In this document: in pieces, positions 24,488 through 33,496 of the stretch
Numbering within the stretch: position 1 is the stretch's first letter
Layout: every line of letters begins with the position of its first letter
Source of the DNA: Methylomonas sp.
GTDB taxonomy: Bacteria > Pseudomonadota > Gammaproteobacteria > Methylococcales > Methylomonadaceae
Length of the DNA: 38,658 nucleotides
Assembly (NCBI GenBank): GCA_026989715.1
Contig: JALSIU010000342.1
Span: 1 to 38,658, forward strand
Reading direction: 5' to 3'
The notes under the pieces: model-generated
What the model was told of the DNA's origin: nothing
The model's input: the letters and a program-made list of their open reading frames with translations, nothing else
Databases searched by the model: none
Translations under genes and position numbers: made by a program

Positions 24488-24850
24488 ATGGCGAGTATAT
24501 TGGCAGTTGATGATTCAGCTTCAATGAGACAAATGGTTTCTTTTACCTTAAAAGGTGCAGGTTATACGGTCGTTGAGGCAGTCGATGGTGTAGATGCACT
24601 GACTAAAGCACAGTCACAGAAATTTGATTGTGTGGTGACAGATGTCAATATGCCGAATAAAGATGGCATTACCTTAATAAAAGATTTACGTGCTTTACCG
24701 GATTATAAATTTATTCCTATGTTGATGCTAACCACTGAGTCAGGCATGGATAAAAAACAACAAGGTAAAGCAGCTGGTGCAACGGGGTGGATCGTAAAGC
24801 CTTTTAATCCTGATCAACTATTAAAAACAATCAAGAAAGTCTTAGGTTAG
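24488..24850 (+). CDS. cheY: chemotaxis response regulator CheY
   Basis: A stand-alone receiver domain of 120 residues. The acidic pair Asp8-Asp9, the phospho-acceptor Asp52 (VVTDVNMP), Thr82/Thr83 (MLTTES) and Lys104 (IVKPF) are all present, so it should be phosphorylated by the neighbouring CheA. There is no output domain; it would act on a motor or another target. The frame extends to a TTG at 24476, but GGAGG 5 bases before the ATG at 24488 decides the start. About 260 bases separate it from cheA, so cheA may have its own promoter. Confidence 0.94.
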   Translation: MASILAVDDSASMRQMVSFTLKGAGYTVVEAVDGVDALTKAQSQKFDCVVTDVNMPNKDGITLIKDLRALPDYKFIPMLMLTTESGMDKKQQGKAAGATGWIVKPFNPDQLLKTIKKVLG

Positions 24851-25110
24851 CCGATACAGGTATTATAGTTGTTCATTAAAGACCAATTTAGTTATACCAT
24901 GCTTCCTTGTTTGTTTATGTCATTTTACGGTTATTTTGGGAGAGTGGCAGTTAAGGCGTGATGGTTTGGTAATGCTCAAAAATAGGCTGGCTCCATAGGC
25001 CTTTTTCCATATGGTTGTGGCGCGATTTAAAGCTAGGATGTACTTGGGTATGATTGAATTATCTTAAAGGGTGGTGTTTGTTACTTCATTTATAGTGTGC
25101 AGGTTATTCA

Positions 25111-27201
25111 ATGTCTATTGATATGGCGCAGTTTCACCAAGTTTTTTTCGAAGAAAGTTTCGAAGGCTTGGATATAATGGAATCAGGGTTATTAAACCTG
25201 GATATGGGGGATGTAGACTCTGAAACGATTAATACTATTTTCAGAGCCGCTCACTCAATAAAAGGGGGGAGTGGTACTTTTGGTTTTAGTTCGGTTGCTA
25301 ATTTCACACATGTCATGGAGACCTTGCTTGATGAAATGCGCGATGGTCGCCGACAAGTAACGCAATCTGCGGTAGATGTTTTATTAGGTTCTGTCGATTG
25401 TTTGCGTGAAATGATGACCGCTATTCAGGATGAAAGCGAGGTCGATGAAGCACGTGTTGCTGAACATAAGCAGGCGTTAGAAACCGAGTTAAATGGTAGT
25501 GAAACGCCTGTCGTTAAAGAAGATTCTACTATTGCTCCTGAGCCTTCCTCTTCTATCCCCTCCAATGATGAGCCGACCATATCAGGATGGAAAATTTCTT
25601 TTTGTCCCCACACTGACTTACTAAAAACAGGGAATGATCCGGTACGTATGTTCCGTGAACTGGCAGAACTAGGAGATTTAGAGGTCATTGTCGATTTTCA
25701 AGGTGTCCCTACACTATTTGAGTTAGATCCTGAAGAGTGTCATTTATCTTGGACTTTAATACTGAAAGGTGATGTTGCCAGAGAAAGTATTGATGATATT
25801 TTTGACTGGGTTGAAGATGAATGTGACTTGTCGGTGCAATCTTTATCGGCTGCTCAAAGTGGCATTGACGAGGCGGCCACCGCAACAACGGCTTTAGAAA
25901 CGCAAGCACCTATTGAAGCACCAAAAAATTCCCCCTCGGCCAGTACAACAGAACAATCGGAAACACCGGCACCTGTCAAAACGCCGTCTAAAGATAAGGG
26001 CGCGTCCAAAGCAAAACCACCTGCTGCAAAAGCCTCCGGCTCCATTCGGGTTGATACCGGAAAAATTGATACTTTAATTAATATGGTTGGTGAACTGGTT
26101 ATTACGCAATCTATGTTAAGTCTGGTTGGTGAGCATTTTTCTTTAGATAAGTTAGATCAACTAAAGAACGGTTTAACACAACTTGAGCGACATACGCGTG
26201 AGTTGCAAGAAAGTGTGATGAATATCAGGATGTTACCTATTAGTTTTGTCTTTAGTCGTTTTCCACGTCTAGTTCATGACTTAAGTAATAAACTAGATAA
26301 AAAAATTGAATTAAAGCTGGTTGGTGAGCATACCGAAGTGGATAAAACGGTTGTTGAATTAATTAGTGACCCCTTGGTGCATTTAGTGCGCAATAGTTTA
26401 GATCATGGCATTGAAATGCCGGCAGATAGATTAGCGGCAGGGAAACCTGAGACCGGTACGGTCACATTAGAAGCATACCACCGTGGCGGTAATATTGTGA
26501 TTGAAGTCAAGGATGACGGTAAAGGGTTGAATAAAGATATGTTGCGCCAAAAAGCCATTGAAAAAGGTCTCATTGATGAAGGGACTGTTTTAACGGATAA
26601 GCAGTGTTACGAGTTGATTTTTATGGCGGGGTTTTCTACGGCTGAAGCAGTCACTGATGTTTCAGGGCGTGGCGTAGGCATGGATGTGGTGCGTAGAAAT
26701 ATTCAATCTTTAGGCGGAAATATTGAAATTATCTCTGAACTGGGTGTGGGTTCAACTATGGCTATTCATTTGCCATTAACCTTGGCCATTTTGGATGGTC
26801 AGTCCATTGCGGTTGGTGATGAAACTTATATTGTGCCTTTAGGTTCGATTATTGAATCCATTAATATCACCGATGATATGGTTAATCGTGTTGCCGGTAA
26901 AGGTGAAACGTTCCGTTTGCGTGATGAGTATTTGCCTATTGTACGTATGCACGATATTTTTCATGTCGAATCGGCTAAAGCCGTTAATTTAATAGAAGGT
27001 TTAATTGTTGTTGTAGAAGGCCAAGGGGTGCGTTGCGGTCTATTTGTTGATGATTTGCTTGGGCAACAACAAGTGGTGATTAAATCATTGGAAGCAAATT
27101 ACCGCTGTGTAGAAGGGGTGTCGAGTGCCACCATTCTAGGTGATGGTTCGGTGGGGCTTATCTTGGATATTCCCGGTTTAGTGCGTTTATCAAATCAATA
27201 G
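25111..27201 (+). CDS. cheA: chemotaxis histidine kinase CheA
   Basis: Autophosphorylating kinase of the array; 696 residues. The Hpt (P1) domain has the phospho-accepting His48 in AAHSIKGGSG. Residues 160-245 form a domain beginning WKISFCPHTDLLKTGNDP and ending FDWVEDECDLSV, which is common in CheA proteins and takes the place of a classical P2. An Ala/Pro/Ser/Thr/Lys-rich linker (250-310) leads to the P3 dimerisation helices (about 311-385). The HATPase P4 has the N box HLVRNSLDHG at 424-433, DDGKG at 468-472 and GRGVGMD at 519-525. A CheW-like P5 starts near 560. All catalytic motifs are intact. The gene is 12 bases from the first cheW. Confidence 0.97.
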   Translation: MSIDMAQFHQVFFEESFEGLDIMESGLLNLDMGDVDSETINTIFRAAHSIKGGSGTFGFSSVANFTHVMETLLDEMRDGRRQVTQSAVDVLLGSVDCLREMMTAIQDESEVDEARVAEHKQALETELNGSETPVVKEDSTIAPEPSSSIPSNDEPTISGWKISFCPHTDLLKTGNDPVRMFRELAELGDLEVIVDFQGVPTLFELDPEECHLSWTLILKGDVARESIDDIFDWVEDECDLSVQSLSAAQSGIDEAATATTALETQAPIEAPKNSPSASTTEQSETPAPVKTPSKDKGASKAKPPAAKASGSIRVDTGKIDTLINMVGELVITQSMLSLVGEHFSLDKLDQLKNGLTQLERHTRELQESVMNIRMLPISFVFSRFPRLVHDLSNKLDKKIELKLVGEHTEVDKTVVELISDPLVHLVRNSLDHGIEMPADRLAAGKPETGTVTLEAYHRGGNIVIEVKDDGKGLNKDMLRQKAIEKGLIDEGTVLTDKQCYELIFMAGFSTAEAVTDVSGRGVGMDVVRRNIQSLGGNIEIISELGVGSTMAIHLPLTLAILDGQSIAVGDETYIVPLGSIIESINITDDMVNRVAGKGETFRLRDEYLPIVRMHDIFHVESAKAVNLIEGLIVVVEGQGVRCGLFVDDLLGQQQVVIKSLEANYRCVEGVSSATILGDGSVGLILDIPGLVRLSNQ

Positions 27202-27213
27202 TATGAAATCGTT

Positions 27214-27735
27214 ATGGAACAAGAAACTGTTATACCGGAAGACATAGACGAAAAAAAACTTGAAAATTTAGTACAGTTTTTAAGCTTTACCTTAGGCGAT
27301 GAAGAGTATGGGGTCGATATTTTAAGTGTTCAAGAAATACGTAGCTGGGAACCTGTTTCCAGAATACCCAATGTGCCGAGCTACGAAAAAGGCGTAGTTA
27401 ATTTGCGTGGGGCAATTGTCCCTATTATCGATTTGCGTGAACGCTTTAATTTGGGACATTCAGAATATACTAGCTTAACGGTTGTGGTGGTATTACAAGC
27501 CATACTCAATGGCCAAAGTCGTACGATGGGCGTTGTAGTTGATTCGGTATCTGATGTTATCCATGTTGATAAACACACAATTCAAAGTGCGCCTGATTTT
27601 GGCACAAAAGTCAGTACCGAATTTATTAATGGTTTGGCATCAGTGAATCAGCGTATGTTGATGTTGCTGGATGTAGAGAAATTACTTAAATTGGATGGCG
27701 TGGATGATATTGATACACACGATGAGGAATATTGA
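27214..27735 (+). CDS. cheW: chemotaxis adaptor CheW (first copy)
   Basis: Couples receptors to CheA at the membrane array. At 173 residues it is a single CheW domain with FTLGDEEYGVDILSVQEIR, the RGAIVPIIDLRERF core, and GVVVDSVSDVIHV. An acidic N-terminal extension of about 20 residues and an acidic C-terminal tail (DDIDTHDEEY) flank the domain. Directly downstream of cheA and 42 bases upstream of the receptor gene. It is only moderately similar to the second CheW at 30227, so the two may serve different receptor or ParA contexts. Confidence 0.94.
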   Translation: MEQETVIPEDIDEKKLENLVQFLSFTLGDEEYGVDILSVQEIRSWEPVSRIPNVPSYEKGVVNLRGAIVPIIDLRERFNLGHSEYTSLTVVVVLQAILNGQSRTMGVVVDSVSDVIHVDKHTIQSAPDFGTKVSTEFINGLASVNQRMLMLLDVEKLLKLDGVDDIDTHDEEY

Positions 27736-27777
27736 AATGATGAATATTAATAAATTGAGTAGCGGGGAGAATGCATA

Positions 27778-30129
27778 ATGAAAGTCAACATGCCTGTGAC
27801 CGATCATGAAGTCATGATGAAAGAGGGGACTATTTTAGTTACGCGTACTAATTTAAAAGGCATCATTACTTATGCAAATGATGCCTTTGTTGAAATAAGT
27901 GGCTATAGCTTAGATGAATTAGTGGGTTCAAATCATAACATCGTACGTCACCCTGATATGCCATCGGTTGCCTTTCAGGATTTATGGGAGACCATTAAAG
28001 CGTTACGCCCTTGGAATCAGTTGGTTAAAAACCGTACCAAAACGGGTGATTATTATTGGGTGGAAGCGCATGTGACCCCCGTTTATAAAAATGGTATGCC
28101 AGCCGAATATCTTTCGGTACGTTACGCACCTAGTCGCGCACAAATTAATGAAGCTGAAAGCTTATACCGGCAATTAAATTCCAGTCGTGCGACGACCATC
28201 AGACCCACCGGTATGGCAAAAGTAGTGCAATCTATTAAAGAGATATCACCTGCTAAAAAAGCCGGTATTGCTGCGACGGCATTTTTGTTACCAAACTTAT
28301 TCTTGATGAAGCAGTTTTTTGATGCACAACAAATGCTACCACTGGCGGTTGTTGCAGCCTTAGCAACCTTAGCGGTTTTTGTTGGCTATAAATTAATTCG
28401 TGATTTAACCGGCGCGATGCAAAATGCGACAAGTACCTGTTATCAAATGACGGATGAAAATTTTAGAAACATCATGCCGATTGATCGTAATGATGTTGTA
28501 GGGGATTTCTATCGTGCTTTGTATGGCATGCAGGTCAAACTCAATGCGGATTTAGCTTATGCTAAACAAGTCGGTAATGAGTCTTTGCGTATTAAACAGG
28601 CATTAGATAATGTAAGTTCCTGTGTGATGGTTGCCAATAATGAGCTAGATATTATTTATATGAATAATACTGTGACACAAATGTTTCAAGATGCGGAACA
28701 AAGCATTCGACAACAGTTACCGCATTTTGATGCCAATAAATTGCTAGGTGCTAATATTGACCAATTTCATAAGAACCCGGCACATCAACGTGGTCTATTA
28801 CAGCATTTAGATAGCACTTTTAGTTCAGAATTAATAATAGGTGACTTAACAATGGGCTTTGTTGCCAACCCTGTATTGGACGCAGACGGGACTAGAACCG
28901 GCATAGTTGTTGAGTGGTTGAATAGAACGCATGAAGTGAAAATTGAGCAAGAAATTGCTGATTTAGTCGAAGCGGTACAAGCAGGTAACTTAGCAAGTCG
29001 TATTGAAACCGCAGATAAAGATGGTTTCTTTTTGAAGTTAAGTGAAGGTATTAATGATTTAACCGATGGCATTGAAGCAGTCTTCGGAGATGTTAATAAT
29101 GCGATGCAAAGTTTAGCTCAGGGAGATTTGTCTAATCATATCGCAAATGATTATGAAGGGGTTTACGGCGAGTGTAAGAATAATATTAATGCCACCATTG
29201 ATAAGCTGAGTTCAATTGTAGGACAAATTAGGGAGTCATCTGATTTTATTAATAATGCCTCACAAGAAATTGCCAGTGGTAATAATAATTTATCCGAACG
29301 GGTAGAAACGCAAGCTTCTAGTTTAGAGGAAACAGCTTCTAGTATGGAAGAGTTGACCAGTACGGTTAAAAATAATGCAGATAATGCACAACAAGCCAAT
29401 GAGATAGCGAGTACGGCAAGAATTTTGGCAGAAAAGGGCGGCACGGTCGTCACTTCTGCTGTCAATGCGATGGCTGAAATTAATGAAAGTAGTAATAAAA
29501 TTGCTGAAATTATTGGGGTGATTGATGAAATCGCCTTCCAAACTAACTTATTGGCTTTGAATGCCTCTGTTGAGGCAGCGCGCGCAGGGGAGCAAGGACG
29601 AGGTTTTTCAGTGGTAGCAACGGAAGTACGTAATTTGGCACAACGTAGTGCAACGGCGGCCAGGGAAAGTAAAGAGTTGATTCAAACCAGTATTCAACGT
29701 GTACGATCGGGTACTGAATTTGTGAATGAAACAGGTACTGCACTAAATGAAATTGTTGGCGGGGTGAAAAAAGTAGGCGATATTATCTCAGAAATTGCAG
29801 CGGCCAGTATTGAGCAATCACAAGGAATTGAACAGGTTAATCAAGCCGTATCACAAATGGATGAAATTACGCAGCAAAATGCCGCATTGGCCGAAGAGGC
29901 CTCAGCAGCCAGTGTTTCAATGAGTGATCAATCAAATAATATGACGAGCTTGTTGCAATTTTTTAATACGGGAGATAACGGAGCCAATCGTGTTAATGCC
30001 GCACCCATAACGCCGGCACCTATTTCTCCTTCCCCTGCCAAACCCACCATTAGCAAGCCTCAGGCACAAGCGATGGCAAGTAATTCATTTGTGGCAACAG
30101 GTGAAGATGATGAGTGGGATGAGTTTTAA
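27778..30129 (+). CDS. PAS-containing methyl-accepting chemotaxis protein
   Basis: A 783-residue receptor. An Aer-like N-terminal PAS domain (about 15-120: IITYANDAFVEISGYS, NHNIVRHPDMP) senses in the cytoplasm. Two hydrophobic segments (about 160-175 and 181-203) form a membrane hairpin with almost no periplasmic loop. A second PAS-like domain (about 270-390), two HAMP-like units (about 395-490) and the signalling hairpin with FQTNLLALNASVEAARAGE follow. Aer-like PAS domains often bind FAD and report redox or oxygen; the cofactor here is not proven. The Pro/Ser/Ala-rich tail ends EWDEF, which fits the receptor pentapeptide that tethers CheR/CheB (E. coli NWETF). GGGGAGA 7 bases before the ATG fixes the start. 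Confidence 0.93.
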   Translation: MKVNMPVTDHEVMMKEGTILVTRTNLKGIITYANDAFVEISGYSLDELVGSNHNIVRHPDMPSVAFQDLWETIKALRPWNQLVKNRTKTGDYYWVEAHVTPVYKNGMPAEYLSVRYAPSRAQINEAESLYRQLNSSRATTIRPTGMAKVVQSIKEISPAKKAGIAATAFLLPNLFLMKQFFDAQQMLPLAVVAALATLAVFVGYKLIRDLTGAMQNATSTCYQMTDENFRNIMPIDRNDVVGDFYRALYGMQVKLNADLAYAKQVGNESLRIKQALDNVSSCVMVANNELDIIYMNNTVTQMFQDAEQSIRQQLPHFDANKLLGANIDQFHKNPAHQRGLLQHLDSTFSSELIIGDLTMGFVANPVLDADGTRTGIVVEWLNRTHEVKIEQEIADLVEAVQAGNLASRIETADKDGFFLKLSEGINDLTDGIEAVFGDVNNAMQSLAQGDLSNHIANDYEGVYGECKNNINATIDKLSSIVGQIRESSDFINNASQEIASGNNNLSERVETQASSLEETASSMEELTSTVKNNADNAQQANEIASTARILAEKGGTVVTSAVNAMAEINESSNKIAEIIGVIDEIAFQTNLLALNASVEAARAGEQGRGFSVVATEVRNLAQRSATAARESKELIQTSIQRVRSGTEFVNETGTALNEIVGGVKKVGDIISEIAAASIEQSQGIEQVNQAVSQMDEITQQNAALAEEASAASVSMSDQSNNMTSLLQFFNTGDNGANRVNAAPITPAPISPSPAKPTISKPQAQAMASNSFVATGEDDEWDEF

Positions 30130-30226
30130 ACTAGAGTCTAGGTTATCGGCATGCTAAAAATATTGAAGCAGTGATTTTTATAATCATTTGATATGTACAC
30201 AATACAGTTATTAGGAAGTAAATATT

Positions 30227-30721
30227 ATGGCCAATGACGCTAAGGTTAATCAATCGAATAAAAATGCACAGTATTTGACTTTTGATTTAGCAGGAGAGAT
30301 GTATGGCGTTGAGATTTTGAAGGTACAAGAAATCAGAGGCTGGGAGGCAGTACGAGAGATTCCTAATACCCCCGATTTTATTAAAGGAGCATTAAATTTA
30401 AGAGGAGAGATTGTTCCTATTGTGGATTTGCGTATACGCTTTGCGATGGACAATATTGAATACACGCCTGTTACCGTTGTCATTGTATTGTGTGTTGATA
30501 CCCCCACCGGCAATAATGTGATGGGAATTGTCGCTGATGCCGTTTCTGATGTTTTGGATATTAAAGTATCTGATATTAAAGAAAAACCTAATTTAGGTTC
30601 TAAAATTGATACGCATTTTATGCGTGGTATGTATGTCTCTAAAGGACATATGGTGATGCTTTTAGATGTGGATAAGTTACTAAACCCTGAAGAATTTGAA
30701 GGGATAGTAGGTTTGGGATGA
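30227..30721 (+). CDS. chemotaxis adaptor CheW (second copy)
   Basis: A 164-residue single CheW domain: LTFDLAGEMYGVEILKVQEIR, RGEIVPIVDLRIRF and GIVADAVSDVLDI. It lacks the long acidic tails of the first CheW. A GGAAG ribosome site precedes the ATG and 97 bases separate it from the receptor gene. It is followed by the ParA gene after 13 bases. In Vibrio and Pseudomonas, CheW/ParP-type proteins sit next to a ParA that positions the array, so this copy may link array and ParA; that is inference. Confidence 0.92.
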   Translation: MANDAKVNQSNKNAQYLTFDLAGEMYGVEILKVQEIRGWEAVREIPNTPDFIKGALNLRGEIVPIVDLRIRFAMDNIEYTPVTVVIVLCVDTPTGNNVMGIVADAVSDVLDIKVSDIKEKPNLGSKIDTHFMRGMYVSKGHMVMLLDVDKLLNPEEFEGIVGLG

Positions 30722-30734
30722 GGTTAGCATTAAT

Positions 30735-31499
30735 ATGAGTGCGAGAGTGGTTGCCATCATTAATCAAAAAGGCGGCGTTGGTAAAACGACTACTTCAACG
30801 AATCTAACACATGCTTTAGCCAAAATGGGTAAAAAAGTAACCGTGATAGATTTGGACCCACAAGGGCATCTTGCGGTCTCGTTGGGTGTAACTTCGGCAC
30901 AAGTCAGTGGAATCGATGAGGTTATGTTGGGTGAGAAAAATATTGAAGAACAAACGCTTGCGGCACGGGATAATTTACAGTTAATTGTTGCAGGGCCTAG
31001 GTTGCAAGAGATTGAACAACTAACAGAAGGTGGGGCGCAGCGCGGAGATTTACTGAGAAAAGCGTTACATGAAAATTTACAAGATCAGGATTTTATTTTT
31101 ATTGATTGTCCGCCGTCTTCAGGTGTTTTAGTGGCCAATGCCTTGTTTGCAACCGATGAAATATTAATTCCGATGACCAGCGATTTTTTAGCGTTGCAAG
31201 GTTTATCACATTTAGTCGGTACAATTAAGCGTTTTGAGCGCGCATTAAAAAAACGCTATACAATTTCTTTGGTCATGTCTCGTTATGCCACAACCCGGCG
31301 TATTTCTAAAGAGGTCTTAAGTACGATGTTAAAACATTTTCCCCAGCAAGTTCTGGCCACGGTGATTAGAGAAACATCTCTTTTGGCAGAATGTCCTAGT
31401 TTTGGCAAAACGGTCTTGGAGTATCGCCCCGGGAGCCGGTCTGCAAGAGATTTTCGTCATCTGGCTGAGGACTTCTTAGCAGGTAAGGTAATGAAATGA
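30735..31499 (+). CDS. ParA/Soj-family ATPase of the chemosensory cluster
   Basis: A 254-residue ParA-family ATPase with the deviant Walker A KGGVGKTT at 12-19, Walker A' DLDPQG near 39-44 and Walker B FIDCPPS near 121-127. It is full length and not part of a plasmid partition pair: no ParB gene or repeated parS-like sites are seen. In Vibrio the homologous ParC/ParP pair places chemotaxis arrays at the pole and hands them to daughter cells; the position between cheW and cheR supports the same job here. Its last codons overlap the STAS gene (ATGA), implying coupled translation. The C-terminus (PGSRSARDFRHLAEDFLAG) is typical. Confidence 0.92.
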   Translation: MSARVVAIINQKGGVGKTTTSTNLTHALAKMGKKVTVIDLDPQGHLAVSLGVTSAQVSGIDEVMLGEKNIEEQTLAARDNLQLIVAGPRLQEIEQLTEGGAQRGDLLRKALHENLQDQDFIFIDCPPSSGVLVANALFATDEILIPMTSDFLALQGLSHLVGTIKRFERALKKRYTISLVMSRYATTRRISKEVLSTMLKHFPQQVLATVIRETSLLAECPSFGKTVLEYRPGSRSARDFRHLAEDFLAGKVMK

Positions 31500-31969
31500 C
31501 AGAAAAAGATAAAGAGAGTTTGATTGGTTATGACCCCTTAGCGTGGATGAATGATGAGACTGCAGAGGCACCTGATGCGTCATCCGAACCTGTGGCGGAA
31601 ATATTAATACCGCCTGATACGGATGTGCAAGATGTCAATACTGCGGAGCCGGTTGCAGAGACAGTTATAGAGTCTGATAGCTCTAAACTTAGTTTAGATG
31701 CAACGCTGAATATTCAGAATGTCACGCAATTACAGGAAAAGTTATTGAGTGCCTTGCATGCGAATGAGCAATTAGAAATTGATGCATCGGCAGTTAGCTC
31801 GGTAGATACGGCTAGTATGCAGTTGTTGGTTATACTGAAGCAAGAGGCGATTAAAAATAATAAAGAGCTTGTTTTTGATTTTCCTTCAGACAAATTTATT
31901 GAGGCTGCTGAATTATTAGGGATAGCTGAAATGCTGGCGGTAGATCAAGCCGCCGCAGGTTTCTTCTAA
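31496..31969 (+). CDS. STAS-domain protein with acidic N-terminal extension
   Basis: A 157-residue protein. Residues 1-60 are acidic, low in complexity and probably disordered, apart from a short motif IGYDPLAWMND (10-20) that looks like a docking peptide. Residues 64-150 form a STAS domain (LSLDATLNIQNVTQLQEKL, IDASAVSSVDTASMQLL). In classical anti-sigma antagonists the phosphorylated serine lies in a D-S-S/T-G stretch; here it is D-T-A-S at 104-107, so phosphorylation is uncertain. It overlaps the parA gene by 4 bases and precedes cheR. STAS proteins are regular members of such chemosensory clusters, but no function is established; a structural link between ParA and the array is one possibility. 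Confidence 0.85.
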   Translation: MTEKDKESLIGYDPLAWMNDETAEAPDASSEPVAEILIPPDTDVQDVNTAEPVAETVIESDSSKLSLDATLNIQNVTQLQEKLLSALHANEQLEIDASAVSSVDTASMQLLVILKQEAIKNNKELVFDFPSDKFIEAAELLGIAEMLAVDQAAAGFF

Positions 31970-32000
31970 TTATTTATAGCACAAAGGAATAAATATCATC

Positions 32001-32834
32001 ATGGCAGAAAAACAACGGGAATTTGAGTATACACGTGCAGATTTCGAGGAATTAAGGAAAATATCGAATAGTCATTCCGGCATTATTGTGACCGATGATA
32101 AATTTGATATGTTTTATTCACGTTTATCTAAGCGAATTAGAATGTTAGGTTTGCCTAATTTTAAAGCGTATTGCCAGTACCTAAAAGACAATGAAGCCAC
32201 TGAGTTTACCGATTTTATCAATGCGATTACGACTAATTTGACCGCATTTTTTCGTGAAAATCATCATTTTGAATATGTCAAAGAGGTGATTATTCCGGAG
32301 CTATTAAAACGTAATAATGCCAGTCGTGAAATTAAAGTATGGTCGGCGGGGTGTTCTACAGGTGAGGAGCCTTATTCTATTGCGATGACCTTACTGGAAA
32401 ATTTGCCGACTGGGTGGACGGTAAAAATTTTGGCAACTGACCTAGATACTAATGTTTTACAAACGGCAGCCAGTGGTATTTACAGTAATGACCGAATTAG
32501 TGGCTTATCTATAGAGCGACAAAAAAGATGGTTTAAAAAAGGTAAAGGCGCAAATGCCAATAAAGTGAAGGTAAAACCTGAACTACAAGCGTTAATTCGC
32601 TTTAAACAATTGAATCTGATGCAAGATTGGCCGATGAAAGGGCTGTTTGACTTTATTTTTTGCCGTAATGTTATTATTTATTTTGATCGGGACACAAAAG
32701 AGACCTTGGTTAACCGGTATAGTGCTTATTTAGCCACAGGGTCACATTTATTAATTGGCCATTCTGAGTCCTTGCATCAGCTGGAGACAGATTTTGACTT
32801 GATTGGCAACACCATTTATCGCAAAGTGAGGTAG
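32001..32834 (+). CDS. cheR: chemotaxis protein methyltransferase CheR
   Basis: S-adenosylmethionine-dependent methylation of receptor glutamates for adaptation. 277 residues: the N-terminal helical domain carries TTNLTAFFRE (78-87), followed by the AdoMet site IKVWSAGCSTGEEPYS (111-126), ILATDLD and FCRNVIIYF. There is no C-terminal TPR. The beta-subdomain that would recognise the receptor pentapeptide lies in the region after RNVIIYF-type motifs in relatives and matches the EWDEF tail on the nearby receptor. The gene is 31 bases downstream of the STAS gene. Confidence 0.96.
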   Translation: MAEKQREFEYTRADFEELRKISNSHSGIIVTDDKFDMFYSRLSKRIRMLGLPNFKAYCQYLKDNEATEFTDFINAITTNLTAFFRENHHFEYVKEVIIPELLKRNNASREIKVWSAGCSTGEEPYSIAMTLLENLPTGWTVKILATDLDTNVLQTAASGIYSNDRISGLSIERQKRWFKKGKGANANKVKVKPELQALIRFKQLNLMQDWPMKGLFDFIFCRNVIIYFDRDTKETLVNRYSAYLATGSHLLIGHSESLHQLETDFDLIGNTIYRKVR

Positions 32835-32839
32835 TTTGA

Positions 32840-33484
32840 GTGACACATAGCGCACACGGGCAAATTGCAAGCCCTTCTATAGAAGGTTTTGAAGCGATTA
32901 AGCGTTATTGGGATAAGCGTAATAATATTGTTGCCGCTAAATTATTACCGGGTGAATATTATGTTACGTTGGAGAATGAGCTGATTACAACCGTATTAGG
33001 CTCTTGTATTTCAGCCTGTATTTGCGACCCGATTTCCGGCGTGGGGGGAATGAATCATTTTATGTTGCCGGAAACCTCTAAAGACCGTTTGCGTTCACAG
33101 AGTGAGGCTGTTGTCGGTAATGCAACGCGTTATGGTAACTATGCCATGGAACATCTTATTAATGTTATTTTAGCAAATGGTGGCAAGCGTAAAAACTTAC
33201 AAGTTAAACTATTTGGTGGCGGTAAAATTATTCCGACGATGAGCGATGTGGGGGAGCGAAATATTCAGTTTGTTTTAGAATATGTCGATGCGGAAGCATT
33301 AAAACTACTTGCGCAGGATTTGGGGGATATTTATCCGCGTAAGGTGAATTTTTACCCGAAGACCGGTAAAGTAAAAATGAAAAAAATTCAAGATATTCAT
33401 AATGAAACACTAGCTATTCGGGAGAGACGTTATGGCAGTAGTATTAAGGATATGCCAGTTGAAAGTGAAATCGAATTATTCTAA
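32840..33484 (+). CDS. cheD: chemoreceptor glutamine deamidase CheD
   Basis: Deamidates receptor glutamines to glutamates to prepare methylation sites and can interact with CheY-phosphatases in other bacteria. 214 residues, GTG start with AGG upstream. The catalytic Cys56 in VLGSCISACICDP and His73 in GGMNHFMLP have the spacing of the characterised enzymes (17 residues apart). FGGG and NVIFVLEYV-like blocks follow. About 30 residues precede the domain and the protein ends EIELF, resembling the DIDLF end of the second receptor. It stands 5 bases after cheR. Confidence 0.94.
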   Translation: MTHSAHGQIASPSIEGFEAIKRYWDKRNNIVAAKLLPGEYYVTLENELITTVLGSCISACICDPISGVGGMNHFMLPETSKDRLRSQSEAVVGNATRYGNYAMEHLINVILANGGKRKNLQVKLFGGGKIIPTMSDVGERNIQFVLEYVDAEALKLLAQDLGDIYPRKVNFYPKTGKVKMKKIQDIHNETLAIRERRYGSSIKDMPVESEIELF

Positions 33485-33496
33485 AGGATGTGAGCC

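Noticed and set aside
30735..31499. Plasmid-type partition system
   Set aside because: ParA is present, but there is no ParB gene and no cluster of parS-like repeats; the context is chemosensory.
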